The notes: generated by a model not told the origin, from the sequence alone. A stretch of 64,000 nucleotides of DNA from Parabacteroides sp900760525 (GCF_049860805.1 NZ_CP187555.1:1-64000), one strand, 5' to 3'. Counted from the first letter of the stretch, positions 52,648-61,749 are shown. Made by a program: numbers and translations.

Positions 52648-54936
52648 ATGAGTACATTACTGAACCGCTTCACCCTTTTGGCCTCCTTTGCCCTCTCGTC
52701 TTTTTGCCTGCAGGCCTCCGATAAGAAACCCTCCGGCTTGATGACCGACCTCGTCGAACATACCGGACGGACGTGGCAGAACGGCTTTGCCTCGAACCTT
52801 CCTGTTTGGCAGATAGACGAGGCGATCGAGCCTTTGCAATATGCCGCCATCCGCTCGACGCATCCCGCCTTTTCCTGGATCGTGCCCGGCGAAGCACAAG
52901 GGACGCGCCAGACAGCTTACCGCCTGATCGTGGCCGACAACCGCGAGGATGCCGTCTCCGGCAAAGGCAATCTATGGGATAGCGGGGAGGTCGAAAGCGG
53001 CCAGTCCGTCGCCGTCCGCTATGCCGGCAAAGCCTTGGAACCCGGCAAGCCCTATTTCTGGCGGGTGAAGACAGTGACCAACACCGAAGGAGAAAGCGAG
53101 TGGTCGGAAGTGAAAGCATTCCGCACCGCCGACCGCTTGGCTGAATATGAAACAGCCTATTATCCGCAGGTAAAGACAATGGAGTTCCCGACTGGAATAA
53201 AGAAGATCAACCCCGGCACGTATCTCGTCGACTTCGGGCGGGATGCTTTCGGACAGTTGGTGCTGACGCTGGCATCCGACGGCAGGCAGGATTCTGTGAT
53301 CGTGCATCTTGGGGAATGTCTCGAAGGCGGACGCATCCTGCGCGATCCCGGTAAGTCGACGATCCGCTATCACCGTTATCCGTTGGCTTTACTGAAGGGA
53401 ACCAATACTTACCGGATCAAGATCGGTAAAGACAAACGAAATACCGGGCCGGCAGCCGTGCTGATGCCGGAATATATCGGCGAGGTGCTCCCTTTCCGCT
53501 ATTGCGAGATCGAGGGATATGAGGCGGTTTTGTTGCCTGCAGCCATTGTCCGTGAAACGGTACATTATCCGTTTGATGAAACAGCTTCTTCTTTCCGTTG
53601 TTCCAATGATACGCTGAACCAGATTTGGGAACTTTGCAAATATTCTGTCCGTGCTACTTCTTTCTTAGGCGTTTATGTGGATGGCGACCGCGAGCGTATT
53701 CCTTATGAAGCGGATGCCCTGATCAACCAGCTTTGCCACTACGGGGTGGATCGCGAATATGCGATTGCCCGCCGTTCGCATGAGTACCTGTTGAAACATC
53801 CGACCTGGCCGACCGAGTGGATCTTGCAGGCCTTATCGATCGCCTGGTATGATTACCTGTACACCGGGGACAGCCGCTCACTCGAATCTAACTACGAATG
53901 GTTGAAGCCGCGTGTCCTGATGGCCCTCCGGGAGAAGAACGGGCTGATCAGCACGACGACCGGGCTGCAAACGGATGACTTCCTTCGCTCGATCCGTTTC
54001 AAAGGGCAGATACGGGATATCGTGGACTGGCCGCATACCGGAATCCTCGGTCTGGGAAAGAAGCAAGGGGGAGAAGACGACGGATTTGCCTTTACCGATT
54101 ATAACGGGGTGACGAATGCTTGGCATTATGAGGCTCTGAAGCAGATGAAAGGTATTGCCGCTGCTTTGGGAAAGACGGACGACGCCGCTTTCTATGCTTC
54201 CGAATCGGATGCTTTCAAAAGACGGTTTATCCGTTCGTTCTTCAATACCCGCATGGGCTGTTTCACGGACGGCCTTGCTGCCGACACCAGACATGCTTCC
54301 CTGCATGGCAATATGTTCCCGTTGGCATTCGACCTGGTTCCGGCTGGAAAGAAACAAAGCGTCGCCGACTTTATCCGGACACGCGGAATGGCTTGCAGCG
54401 TCTATGGCTCGCAATTCCTGATGGATGCCCTCTACGAAGCAAACGCCGCCGAGTACGCCTTGCATCTGCTGACCAAGACGGACGACCGCAGCTGGTACAA
54501 TATGATCCGCGTCGGCTCCACCATCTCGCTCGAAGCCTGGGACAATAAGTACAAGCCTAACCAGGACTGGAACCATGCCTGGGGAGCCGCCCCTGCCAAT
54601 ATCATCCCGCGCCGCCTGATGGGAGTGGAGCCTTTGACTCCCGGCTTCGGGACTGCCCGCATCAAGCCGCAGCTCGCCTCGCTCGAATGGGCGGAGGCTA
54701 CGATCCCGACGATCCGGGGCGCGATCCGCATGGCCGTGGAGAATAAGTCGGACGCTTACATTCTGAAAGTGACGGTTCCCGCCAATATGGATGCCGAAGT
54801 CTATCTTCCGCTCCCGTCCGGCAAATATACCGTCACGAATAACGGTGCTCCGGTGAAAGCCGTTAAGGTGAAGGGCGAGCCGTTCCTCTATGCCGGGAAG
54901 ATCGGTTCCGGTAGCTATACCTTTGTGGTGAATTGA
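52648..54936 (+). CDS. GH78 family alpha-L-rhamnosidase-like enzyme
   Basis: Probably removes alpha-L-rhamnose from glycans such as pectin or rhamnosylated compounds. 762 residues with a signal peptide (LSSFCLQAS), N-terminal beta-sandwich domains (AFSWIV ... GTRQTAYRLIV, FWRVKTVTN), the (alpha/alpha)6 barrel with LGVYVDGDRERIPYEADAL near 345 (the conserved acidic residues), a catalytic-region WLPNQD-like SLEAWDNKYKPNQDWNHAWGA near 635, and a C-terminal beta-sandwich. No SusCD pair is adjacent. Confidence 0.9.
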   Translation: MSTLLNRFTLLASFALSSFCLQASDKKPSGLMTDLVEHTGRTWQNGFASNLPVWQIDEAIEPLQYAAIRSTHPAFSWIVPGEAQGTRQTAYRLIVADNREDAVSGKGNLWDSGEVESGQSVAVRYAGKALEPGKPYFWRVKTVTNTEGESEWSEVKAFRTADRLAEYETAYYPQVKTMEFPTGIKKINPGTYLVDFGRDAFGQLVLTLASDGRQDSVIVHLGECLEGGRILRDPGKSTIRYHRYPLALLKGTNTYRIKIGKDKRNTGPAAVLMPEYIGEVLPFRYCEIEGYEAVLLPAAIVRETVHYPFDETASSFRCSNDTLNQIWELCKYSVRATSFLGVYVDGDRERIPYEADALINQLCHYGVDREYAIARRSHEYLLKHPTWPTEWILQALSIAWYDYLYTGDSRSLESNYEWLKPRVLMALREKNGLISTTTGLQTDDFLRSIRFKGQIRDIVDWPHTGILGLGKKQGGEDDGFAFTDYNGVTNAWHYEALKQMKGIAAALGKTDDAAFYASESDAFKRRFIRSFFNTRMGCFTDGLAADTRHASLHGNMFPLAFDLVPAGKKQSVADFIRTRGMACSVYGSQFLMDALYEANAAEYALHLLTKTDDRSWYNMIRVGSTISLEAWDNKYKPNQDWNHAWGAAPANIIPRRLMGVEPLTPGFGTARIKPQLASLEWAEATIPTIRGAIRMAVENKSDAYILKVTVPANMDAEVYLPLPSGKYTVTNNGAPVKAVKVKGEPFLYAGKIGSGSYTFVVN

Positions 54937-54945
54937 TCCTTCCGG

Positions 54946-54976
54946 TTGTGTCGTATTGCTTTGTATGCTATCTTTG
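54946..54976 (+). promoter_or_regulatory. Promoter of the FKBP gene
   Basis: TTGTG (54946-54950), 18 bp and TATCTTTG (54969-54976), 32 bp before the ATG at 55009. Confidence 0.7.
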
Positions 54977-55008
54977 TGCCTTCAAAACAATAAAAGACTA
55001 AAGAACAA

Positions 55009-55515
55009 ATGAAGAGATCTATTTATGCCGTAGCCTGCCTGATGATGGTGCTGCTGGCCGGGTTTACCGCTTGTGGGGATGACGACAACGGCTTCTCTGC
55101 CGAACAGATTGCCTATTTCGAAAAGAACCGCGACTACATCCGCGAAAAGAAAGTATTGAAGGGTGAAGATGGGGAACTGCTTTACAAGCCGGTCCTTTTA
55201 GGTGGCGACACCGCTTTGTATCGTGTGCTAAGCAAGGAGGGAGAGGAAACGAAATATCCGACGAGCCAGACCTCTATAACAATGACTTTGAAAGGTGATT
55301 TTATCAGCGGCCAGAATTTCCAGAAGGAGATGTCGATGGATCTTACGCCCGCAGGTGTTGTTCCCGGGCTGGGAGCAGTCTTGTTGAATAATACGGTCGG
55401 CGAACGGGTCGAGGCGATTATCCCTGCTTACTTAGGATATGGCTATTCTGATTACCGAGGCATTCCCGGCGGTTCAACCCTGATCTTTACCTATACGGTG
55501 GAGAAGTTCAATTAA
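55009..55515 (+). CDS. FKBP-type peptidyl-prolyl isomerase lipoprotein
   Basis: A 168-residue lipoprotein (VLLAGFTAC) with one FKBP domain (about 70-168): SITMTLKGDFISGQNF, the GLGAVLLNNTVGERVEAIIPAYLGYG block and the closing GSTLIFTYTVEKF. It probably acts as a periplasmic folding helper. N-terminal helix EQIAYFEKNRDYIREKK precedes the domain, as in related Bacteroidetes FKBPs. Confidence 0.9.
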   Translation: MKRSIYAVACLMMVLLAGFTACGDDDNGFSAEQIAYFEKNRDYIREKKVLKGEDGELLYKPVLLGGDTALYRVLSKEGEETKYPTSQTSITMTLKGDFISGQNFQKEMSMDLTPAGVVPGLGAVLLNNTVGERVEAIIPAYLGYGYSDYRGIPGGSTLIFTYTVEKFN

Positions 55516-55541
55516 TAGGATAAATTATCACCCCCCCAAAT

Positions 55542-55582
55542 AAAAGATCCACCAACCGGAAACTCCGATGGTGGATCTTATT
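55542..55582. terminator. Bidirectional terminator between the FKBP gene and argD
   Basis: AAGATCCACCA (55544-55554) pairs with TGGTGGATCTT (55569-55579), with an inner CGGA/TCCG pairing. It lies between two convergent genes. Confidence 0.85.
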
Positions 55583-55619
55583 ATATAAAGAAACAATTAA
55601 GCCTTGTAACGACGGTTCG

Positions 55620-56747
55620 TTAAGCATTCAGCACTTTGCGGAACCGCACGATGAACTCTTTCGCCTCGTCCATAGAGAGGCAGAGCGGCGGCAACAGGCG
55701 GATCGTGTTTGTCCCGGCCACTCCCGTAAACACCTTCTCCTCGAACAACAACTTGCTGCGCACTTCCTTGATTGACTCTTCAAACTCGATACCGATCATC
55801 AAACCGCGCCCGCGAATTTCCTTAATTCCCGGCAGCTTATGCAACTCATCCAACAGGTAAGCCCCTACTTTTGCCGCATTATCGATCAGCTTCTCATCCT
55901 CCATAATCTCCAGCACGGCAATGGCTGCCGCACAAGCTAAATGATTACCACCGAAAGTCGTCCCCAGCATCCCGTATACCGGCTTGAACATCGGGCTGAT
56001 CAACAATCCGCCCATCGGGAAACCGTTGCCGATGCCTTTTGCCACCGAAATCAGATCCGGCTTGATCCCGGCATACTGGTGGGCGAAGAACTTGCCGCTG
56101 CGTCCGTATCCCGACTGGATTTCGTCTAAGATCAGGCAGGCTTCATATTTCGTACACAAGGCACGCAACTCCTGCATAAACGAATCGGTCGGCAACTGGA
56201 TGCCGCCCACACCTTGAATACCTTCGATGATGACCGAAGAAACATCCCCCTTCTGCAATTCGGCTTCTACTGCTGCCGCATCGTTCAGAGGCAGATAGGT
56301 CACAGCCAGGTCTTCGTTCACCGGAGCGATGATCTTCGGGTTATCGGTCACGCGCACGGCAGCCGATGTGCGTCCGTGGAAGGCATGCTTGAAAGCGATC
56401 ACCCGCTTCTTGCCATTGTGGAAAGAGGCTAACTTCAAGGCGTTTTCATTGGCTTCGGCCCCTGAGTTGATCAGGAACAGCGAATAGTCGTCATAGCCGG
56501 ATGCCTTGCCTAAGCGGTCTGCCAACTTCTGCTGGAGGCTGTTGATAACGGAGTTGGAATAGAATCCCAACTTATTTACCTGTTCGGTGATAGCCTTTAC
56601 ATAAGTGGGATGGCTATGGCCGACCGAGATCACGGCATGTCCGCCATACAGGTCGAGGTATTCTTTCCCCTCTGTATCCCATACATGGCATCCCTTGCCT
56701 TTTACGATCTCTATATTGAATAATGGATATACGTCGAATAGAGTCAT
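55620..56747 (-). CDS. argD: N-succinyl/acetylornithine aminotransferase
   Basis: A PLP-dependent transfer of an amino group to the glutamate semialdehyde derivative in arginine synthesis. 375 residues, class III aminotransferase: INSGAEANENALKLA, LDEIQSGYGRSGKFFAHQY and the PLP-binding lysine in SVAKGIGNGFPMGG near 230. In Bacteroidetes the substrate is likely the N-succinyl form, to match argF'. It follows argC across a heptad-repeat gap of 104 bp. Confidence 0.93.
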   Translation of the reverse strand: MTLFDVYPLFNIEIVKGKGCHVWDTEGKEYLDLYGGHAVISVGHSHPTYVKAITEQVNKLGFYSNSVINSLQQKLADRLGKASGYDDYSLFLINSGAEANENALKLASFHNGKKRVIAFKHAFHGRTSAAVRVTDNPKIIAPVNEDLAVTYLPLNDAAAVEAELQKGDVSSVIIEGIQGVGGIQLPTDSFMQELRALCTKYEACLILDEIQSGYGRSGKFFAHQYAGIKPDLISVAKGIGNGFPMGGLLISPMFKPVYGMLGTTFGGNHLACAAAIAVLEIMEDEKLIDNAAKVGAYLLDELHKLPGIKEIRGRGLMIGIEFEESIKEVRSKLLFEEKVFTGVAGTNTIRLLPPLCLSMDEAKEFIVRFRKVLNA

Positions 56748-56750
56748 TAG

Positions 56751-56851
56751 ATTTATAATTTATAATTTATGATTTATAGGGGATTTATGATTTATGGCTT
56801 ATGGTCTGATTGTGTATGCTTTCAAATCATAAATCATAAATCATAAATCAT
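56751..56851. repeat. ATTTATA/AAATCAT heptanucleotide repeats, inverted
   Basis: ATTTATA-type heptads (56751-56778 and 56783-56796) face four AAATCAT units (56824-56851) that end exactly at the argC stop codon. The two halves are largely complementary, so a long hairpin is possible between argC and argD. Confidence 0.85.
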
Positions 56852-57820
56852 TTAGAACGCCGAAGGCTTCAAATGCAATCCTACCGTCTCTTCCAGGCCG
56901 AACAACAGGTTCATGTTGTGGACCGCCTGTCCGCTCGCTCCCTTCAAAAGGTTGTCTATCATCGAAACGATAAGCAGCTTGTCTTCCTGTTTCTGGAGGT
57001 AGATCAGGCATTTGTTCGTATTCACCACCTGCTTCAGATCCGGGTTCTTGTCTATGACGAAGGTGAACGAATGATCACTGTAATACTCTTCGTAAATACG
57101 CTTGATCTCGTCCAGTTCGACCCTGCAATCCAGATAAGTCGTGGCGAAGATGCCTCGTGAGAAATTACCCCTCACCGGGATAAAGTTGATCGCACTGTTG
57201 AAGCTGTTCTGCAACTGCCGCAAACTCTGTCCGATCTCTGCCAGATGCTGGTGCGTGAACGGTTTATAGATCGAGATGTTGTCGTTTCGCCAACTGAAGT
57301 GGGAGGTAGGCGACGGTTTGACGCCCGCTCCTGTCGATCCCGTGATCGCGTTCACATGCAATTCCGAGTTCAACATCAGATGTTTCGCCAACGGTAAAAT
57401 GCCTAATTGGATACAGGTGGCAAAACATCCGGGGTTTGCAATATGCTGCGCGTTGCAGATGCGGCGACGGTTCAGTTCGGGCAGGCCGTAAACGAAATCG
57501 TGTTCAGGGCTTTCGATGCGGTAGTCCATGCTGAGGTCGATGATCTTCACGTTTTCAGGTACGGTATGGCTTTCCATAAACTTCTTCGTGTCGCCATGAG
57601 CGGTACAGAAGAAGAGAAGGTCGATCTGGTCCAAAGGCAACTCGTCCGTAAATACTAAATCCGTTTCGCCATACAATCCGCTGTGTACGTCCGTGACCTT
57701 ATTGCCGGCATTGCTCGTACTGTTCACAAATGCAATCTCGGCGTCCGGATGGTTCAGCAGCAAGCGGATCAATTCGCCTGCCGTATATCCCGCACCACCT
57801 ATAATTCCTATCTTGATCAT
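56852..57820 (-). CDS. argC: N-acyl-gamma-glutamyl-phosphate reductase
   Basis: The NADPH-dependent reduction that precedes argD in arginine synthesis. 322 residues with the N-terminal Rossmann motif IGIIGGAGYTAGELIRLL and the catalytic Cys in IANPGCFATCIQLGILPL near 132. Its ATG overlaps the argG stop by 4 bp, so the two are translationally coupled. Confidence 0.94.
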   Translation of the reverse strand: MIKIGIIGGAGYTAGELIRLLLNHPDAEIAFVNSTSNAGNKVTDVHSGLYGETDLVFTDELPLDQIDLLFFCTAHGDTKKFMESHTVPENVKIIDLSMDYRIESPEHDFVYGLPELNRRRICNAQHIANPGCFATCIQLGILPLAKHLMLNSELHVNAITGSTGAGVKPSPTSHFSWRNDNISIYKPFTHQHLAEIGQSLRQLQNSFNSAINFIPVRGNFSRGIFATTYLDCRVELDEIKRIYEEYYSDHSFTFVIDKNPDLKQVVNTNKCLIYLQKQEDKLLIVSMIDNLLKGASGQAVHNMNLLFGLEETVGLHLKPSAF

Positions 57821-59016
57821 ATCTCTTCTTCCTTGTGATTGTTATAATAAACACGCAACGGAGTGGAAGTAACCTTGATGAAGCCTTTTGCATCCTCGGC
57901 TGTCCAGCCCTTCTGCATTTCTCCGTATTCGCCGAACTTGGTCTTCACCAGGTCGTCTTTCGAGTCGACGCCGACGGTAGAGAACGACAGCGGGCGGAGT
58001 TCCAGGATCACCGTTCCGTTTACATTGCGTTGCGATTCCTGCAACATTGCTTCGATGTCGCGCATGACCGGTTCGAGGTACTGGCTTTCGTGCAGGAACA
58101 TCCCGTACCAGTTGGCAACCTGGTCTTTCCAGTATTGCTGCCATTTGCTCAGTGTATATTTTTCAAGGAAGCGGTGAGCACCGATGATCAGCATCGGAGC
58201 GGCAGCTTCAAATCCTACACGTCCCTTGATACCGATGATCGTATCTCCAACGTGCATATCCCGGCCGATGCCGTAGGCAGCACCGATTTCTTCCACTTTC
58301 TGGATAGCGGCAATCTTATCTTCGAATACTTCGCCGTTCACAGCATGGATTTCACCATTCTTAAATTCGAGACGGAGCTCTTCGCTGCCGGTCTTCTTCA
58401 CCTGTTTCAGGTAAGCGCTTTCCGGCAGACCTTGTGTGGAGTCGAGGATTTCGCCACCGCAGATGGAAGTTCCCCACAAACCTACATTATAAGAATATTT
58501 CAGTTTCGTGAAGTCCGCTTCAAAACCATGTTCTTTCAGATAGTTGATTTCGTAGTCGCGGCTCAACGCCATATCGCGTGTCAGGGTGATGATCTCGACA
58601 TTCGGAGCCAGTACTAAGAATGTCATGTCGAAACGGATCTGGTCGTTTCCGGCTCCTGTGGAACCATGGGCGATCGCGTCGGCTCCGATCTCGTTTGCAT
58701 AACGGGCGATTGCCAGCGCCTGGAAAATACGTTCCGAGCTAACGGAGATCGGGTAAGTCCCGTTGCGGAGCACATTGCCGAAGACCATATATTTCAGACT
58801 CTTTTCATAATATTCTTTTGTAACGTCGATTGTCACATATTTAGTTGCACCCAGTTTGTAGGCGTTTTCTTCATTCTGTTTCAGCTGTTCTTCACTGAAA
58901 CCGCCTGTGTTGGCACAAGCTGCATACACTTCATATCCTTTTTCCTTTGCCAGATACATAACCGTAAAAGATGTATCCAATCCTCCGCTGAATGCGACTA
59001 CTACTTTTTTCTTCAT
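57817..59016 (-). CDS. argG: Argininosuccinate synthase
   Basis: Joins citrulline and aspartate with ATP. 399 residues with the PP-loop AFSGGLDTSFTVMYLAKEKG at the N-terminus and the citrulline/aspartate-binding blocks AIAHGSTGAGNDQIRFD and GRDMHVGDTIIGIKGRVGFEAA. In Bacteroidetes the enzyme is inserted in the succinyl route, so it may act after desuccinylation. A weak ARG-box-like sequence (TTCTATAATTATATGA) lies in the gap upstream, near 59042. Confidence 0.93.
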   Translation of the reverse strand: MKKKVVVAFSGGLDTSFTVMYLAKEKGYEVYAACANTGGFSEEQLKQNEENAYKLGATKYVTIDVTKEYYEKSLKYMVFGNVLRNGTYPISVSSERIFQALAIARYANEIGADAIAHGSTGAGNDQIRFDMTFLVLAPNVEIITLTRDMALSRDYEINYLKEHGFEADFTKLKYSYNVGLWGTSICGGEILDSTQGLPESAYLKQVKKTGSEELRLEFKNGEIHAVNGEVFEDKIAAIQKVEEIGAAYGIGRDMHVGDTIIGIKGRVGFEAAAPMLIIGAHRFLEKYTLSKWQQYWKDQVANWYGMFLHESQYLEPVMRDIEAMLQESQRNVNGTVILELRPLSFSTVGVDSKDDLVKTKFGEYGEMQKGWTAEDAKGFIKVTSTPLRVYYNNHKEEEI

Positions 59017-59075
59017 TTTCGTATATCTATTTTATTGTTATTCTATAATTATATGACCTCTTTATCATTGGCACA

Positions 59076-59654
59076 TTATCTCTTTTCCCTTGCCTCCCTC
59101 TCGGCCCGATGAGGATCGTCCGGATCGAAAAGCATTCCTGTGCAAATGCAGTAACGGCGGCCGGTACGTTCGAGAACATCGTGGTTGACACAACCTTCAC
59201 AGCCTCTCCAAAACGATTCGTCGTCCGTCAGGTCGGCAAAAGTGACCGGTACATATCCCAGCTCCGTATTCATTTTCATAACGGCAGCACCCGAAGTAAG
59301 ACTGAAAATCTTGGCGTGCGGCCATCGCATACGGGCCAGCTGGAATGTCATCTCCTTGATCTTCTTGGCTATGCCCAGTCCGCGGAAGTCCGGATGCACG
59401 ATCAGGCCGGAAGTGGTCACATACTGTTTGTTACCCCAAGACTCGATATAGCTGAAACCTGCAAATTTGTTGCCTTCCAGGGCAATGACGGCTTTTCCTT
59501 CCTTCATCTTCTGGGCAACGTATTCATGCGTACGCTTGGCGATACCGGTTCCGCGCACTTTGGCTGCGGCCTCGATCGTCTCGAGGATAATATCCACATA
59601 TTCCTCGTGGCAAGCTTCAGCAATCATCACATCAATTTTTCTTTCTTGTTCCAT
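59076..59654 (-). CDS. GNAT acyltransferase of the arginine cluster, likely N-succinylglutamate synthase
   Basis: 192 residues with the GNAT fold: VIALEGNKFAGFSYIESWGN, the acyl-CoA motif A VHPDFRGLGIAKKI near 95, and FSLTSGAAVMKMNTELGYVPVTF near 125. The C-terminal region has several cysteines (RGCEGCVNHDVL, RRYCICTGML). Placed between argR and argG; the equivalent B. thetaiotaomicron protein has been proposed, from mutant fitness data, to make N-succinylglutamate. The start could also be ATG 59627 (MIAEACHEEY). Confidence 0.8.
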   Translation of the reverse strand: MEQERKIDVMIAEACHEEYVDIILETIEAAAKVRGTGIAKRTHEYVAQKMKEGKAVIALEGNKFAGFSYIESWGNKQYVTTSGLIVHPDFRGLGIAKKIKEMTFQLARMRWPHAKIFSLTSGAAVMKMNTELGYVPVTFADLTDDESFWRGCEGCVNHDVLERTGRRYCICTGMLFDPDDPHRAEREAREKR

Positions 59655-59682
59655 TTTATGTTTGTTCTTTTATCTTCCGTTA

Positions 59683-60126
59683 TTAAATGAAATGCTCCAA
59701 CGCTTTGATTATCCTGTCTTTGTTAACCCCGTCGCGCGGGATGATCAGGATGGTGTCGTCTCCGGCGATCGTGGCCAGTATTTCATGGGGCGCATGCGTA
59801 TCGATATCCGAAGCGATTCCCATTGCATATCCCGGACGTGTCTTGACGACGGCCAGGTTACCCGAAAACTCGATGTTGGGATGATGCTGCGTCTGCTCTT
59901 TCACAGGTCGCTTAAGTGCGGGATAATCGGGCAGACGATATACATAGTTCCCGTTTTCGTCATGTACTTTGACGACTTTCAGTTGCTTTATGTCGCGTGA
60001 CAGGGTCGCTTGGGTAACCTGGAATCCGCTATTCTCCAATTGTTTAAGCAGCTCTTCCTGATTACCTATTTTCTCAGCCTGTATAATGCGGCAGATGGCA
60101 TCCAATCGTTCTTTTTTTGTACTCAT
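59683..60126 (-). CDS. argR: Arginine repressor
   Basis: Arginine-responsive repressor, hexameric in other bacteria. 147 residues: a winged helix-turn-helix at the N-terminus (NQEELLKQLENSGFQVTQATLSRDIKQL) and a C-terminal arginine-binding/oligomerisation domain with NIEFSGNLAVVKTRPGYAMGI and ATIAGDDTILIIPRDG. ATG 60126 (MSTKKERLDAI) was chosen; the longer frame from 60207 would run through the promoter. Two candidate ARG boxes upstream point to autoregulation. Confidence 0.93.
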   Translation of the reverse strand: MSTKKERLDAICRIIQAEKIGNQEELLKQLENSGFQVTQATLSRDIKQLKVVKVHDENGNYVYRLPDYPALKRPVKEQTQHHPNIEFSGNLAVVKTRPGYAMGIASDIDTHAPHEILATIAGDDTILIIPRDGVNKDRIIKALEHFI

Positions 60127-60128
60127 AC

Positions 60129-60186
60129 TTGTATATTTATGCAACAAGGCTGCAAATATAAAGAGTATAATTGAATAATTATGCAA
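60129..60186 (-). promoter_or_regulatory. argR promoter bracketed by two candidate ARG boxes
   Basis: Minus-strand TATATTTG (60153-60160) fits a -7 element. TTGAATAATTATGCAA (60171-60186) matches the ARG-box core TTGAATAATTATTCAA at 15 of 16 positions and covers the -33 region. TTGTATATTTATGCAA (60129-60144) matches at 13 of 16 and lies near the expected transcription start. The box centres are 42 bp apart, about four helical turns. Confidence 0.7.
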
Positions 60187-60251
60187 TCTGCTGTTCTTTT
60201 TTTGCATAAATCACCATAATCATCATCTATTGAGCAAAAAGCCTTTGCGAA

Positions 60252-60282
60252 TTGTTTATTATCAATAGAAATCATACTTTTG
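60252..60282 (+). promoter_or_regulatory. Promoter of the M48 protease gene
   Basis: TTGT (60252-60255), 19 bp and TACTTTTG (60275-60282), 27 bp before the ATG. Confidence 0.65.
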
Positions 60283-60308
60283 CAAACAGTATAAATAAAG
60301 GATAAAAA

Positions 60309-61100
60309 ATGAAGAAGATTACAGGTTTATTCGTCGCAATGTTACTGTTGCTAAGCAGTTGCGGAAGTGTTCCGCTGACTGGAAGAAGACAAGTATTGCT
60401 TGTTTCGGATCAGGAAGTGTTATCGTCCAGCCTGACCCAATATTCCGATTATATGAAATCGGCTAAGAAGTCATCGTCAAAAGACGGAGCCGCCATGGTG
60501 ACACGTGTCGGTAAAAGGATTGCTGCCGCTACCGAGCAATATCTGAAAAACAACGGATTGGAGAGTGAGATCAAGAACTTCGCCTGGGAGTTTAACCTCG
60601 TGAACGATCCGCAGGTTAACGCGTTTTGTATGCCGGGCGGAAAAATCGTTGTCTATGAAGGATTGATGCAACTGGTCTCATCGGACGACGAACTGGCTGT
60701 CGTGGTCGGTCATGAAGTGGCGCATGCCGTAGCCAAACACAGCAACGAGCGTATGAGTCAGCAACTGATGGCTCAATACGGTGCGCAGATATTGGGGCAG
60801 GCGTTAAGCAATAAATCGGCTGCCGTCCAGCAGATCGGCACTTCTGTTTACGGTCTGGGTGCTCAATATGGTGTCATGTTGCCTTTCTCCCGTAAACACG
60901 AATCCGAAGCTGATTATATGGGACTGGTCTTTATGGCAATGGCCGGCTATAACCCCGAAGTCGCCGTCAATTTCTGGCAAAAAATGTCCGCCGGCAAATC
61001 CGGCTCCACCCCCGAATTTATGAGCACGCACCCCAGCGACGCCACCCGTATCAATGAGATTAAGCGGCATTTGCCGGAGATAGAGAAGTACAGGAAATAA
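60309..61100 (+). CDS. M48-family metalloprotease lipoprotein
   Basis: 263 residues with a lipoprotein signal (MLLLLSSC) and the zinc motif HEVAH in VVGHEVAHAVAKHSNERM near 138, with the third ligand Glu in KHESEADYMGL near 198. It belongs with the periplasmic M48 group (YcaL/LoiP-like) rather than membrane HtpX, probably for envelope protein quality control. The outer-membrane barrel gene follows by 18 bp and is likely co-transcribed. Confidence 0.92.
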   Translation: MKKITGLFVAMLLLLSSCGSVPLTGRRQVLLVSDQEVLSSSLTQYSDYMKSAKKSSSKDGAAMVTRVGKRIAAATEQYLKNNGLESEIKNFAWEFNLVNDPQVNAFCMPGGKIVVYEGLMQLVSSDDELAVVVGHEVAHAVAKHSNERMSQQLMAQYGAQILGQALSNKSAAVQQIGTSVYGLGAQYGVMLPFSRKHESEADYMGLVFMAMAGYNPEVAVNFWQKMSAGKSGSTPEFMSTHPSDATRINEIKRHLPEIEKYRK

Positions 61101-61118
61101 ATATAAAACAGAGAGAGT

Positions 61119-61736
61119 ATGAATGTAAGAAAATCATTGTTCTCAGTGATTCTCCTGTTTCTTTTCTTTCCTTTATATGCCCAATGGTCTGCTGGAGGTA
61201 AAGTTGGGCTGAATGGTTCAACTGTTCATTTCCCGGGTGGTGGCACGGAACTTGATAGTAAATACTGTATGGGGGTGAACGGTGGTTTCTTTGCCCAATA
61301 TCACTTCAATCCTTATTTCAGCTTGCAAGCTGAATTGTTGTATATGAAGAATGGGTATAAGTTGAAAGATTGGATTTATGAATATGAAAATATAGATGAG
61401 GTTCCATCGGATATGGATATCGCCTTGCATTATCTGGAAATCCCTCTTTTGGCCAAATTTACACATAAGACAGGGCTGAATCTCCAGTTCGGGCCACAGA
61501 TCGGTTTTCTGCTTAAAAGAAGGTTGAGGTATGGTGAAGAGGTACAGCCGCAGGAGTTGATGGGAAAGAAACAACCGATCGATTTCAGCCTCGTCTTCGG
61601 TGCAGGATATGAAGCCAACAACGGACTTCTTCTTGATTTCAGGTATTTATTGGGATTGACAAGCGTTTATAAAGATGTGGCAGGGTTCCAAAACAGGACT
61701 TTTTATATCTCATTAGGTTATAAGTTTGATTTATAA
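61119..61736 (+). CDS. Outer-membrane beta-barrel protein (PorT-like/outer_membrane_b-barrel_2)
   Basis: 205 residues with a signal peptide (FFPLYAQW) and eight or so amphipathic strands: GGKVGLNGSTVHFPGG, GGFFAQYHFNPYFSLQAELLYMKNGYK, LEIPLLAKFTHKTGLNLQFGPQIGFLL and DFSLVFGAGYEANNG, ending in the typical aromatic C-terminal strand FYISLGYKFDL. It is a general porin-like barrel of unknown substrate. Confidence 0.88.
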   Translation: MNVRKSLFSVILLFLFFPLYAQWSAGGKVGLNGSTVHFPGGGTELDSKYCMGVNGGFFAQYHFNPYFSLQAELLYMKNGYKLKDWIYEYENIDEVPSDMDIALHYLEIPLLAKFTHKTGLNLQFGPQIGFLLKRRLRYGEEVQPQELMGKKQPIDFSLVFGAGYEANNGLLLDFRYLLGLTSVYKDVAGFQNRTFYISLGYKFDL

Positions 61737-61749
61737 GAATACGAATCGT

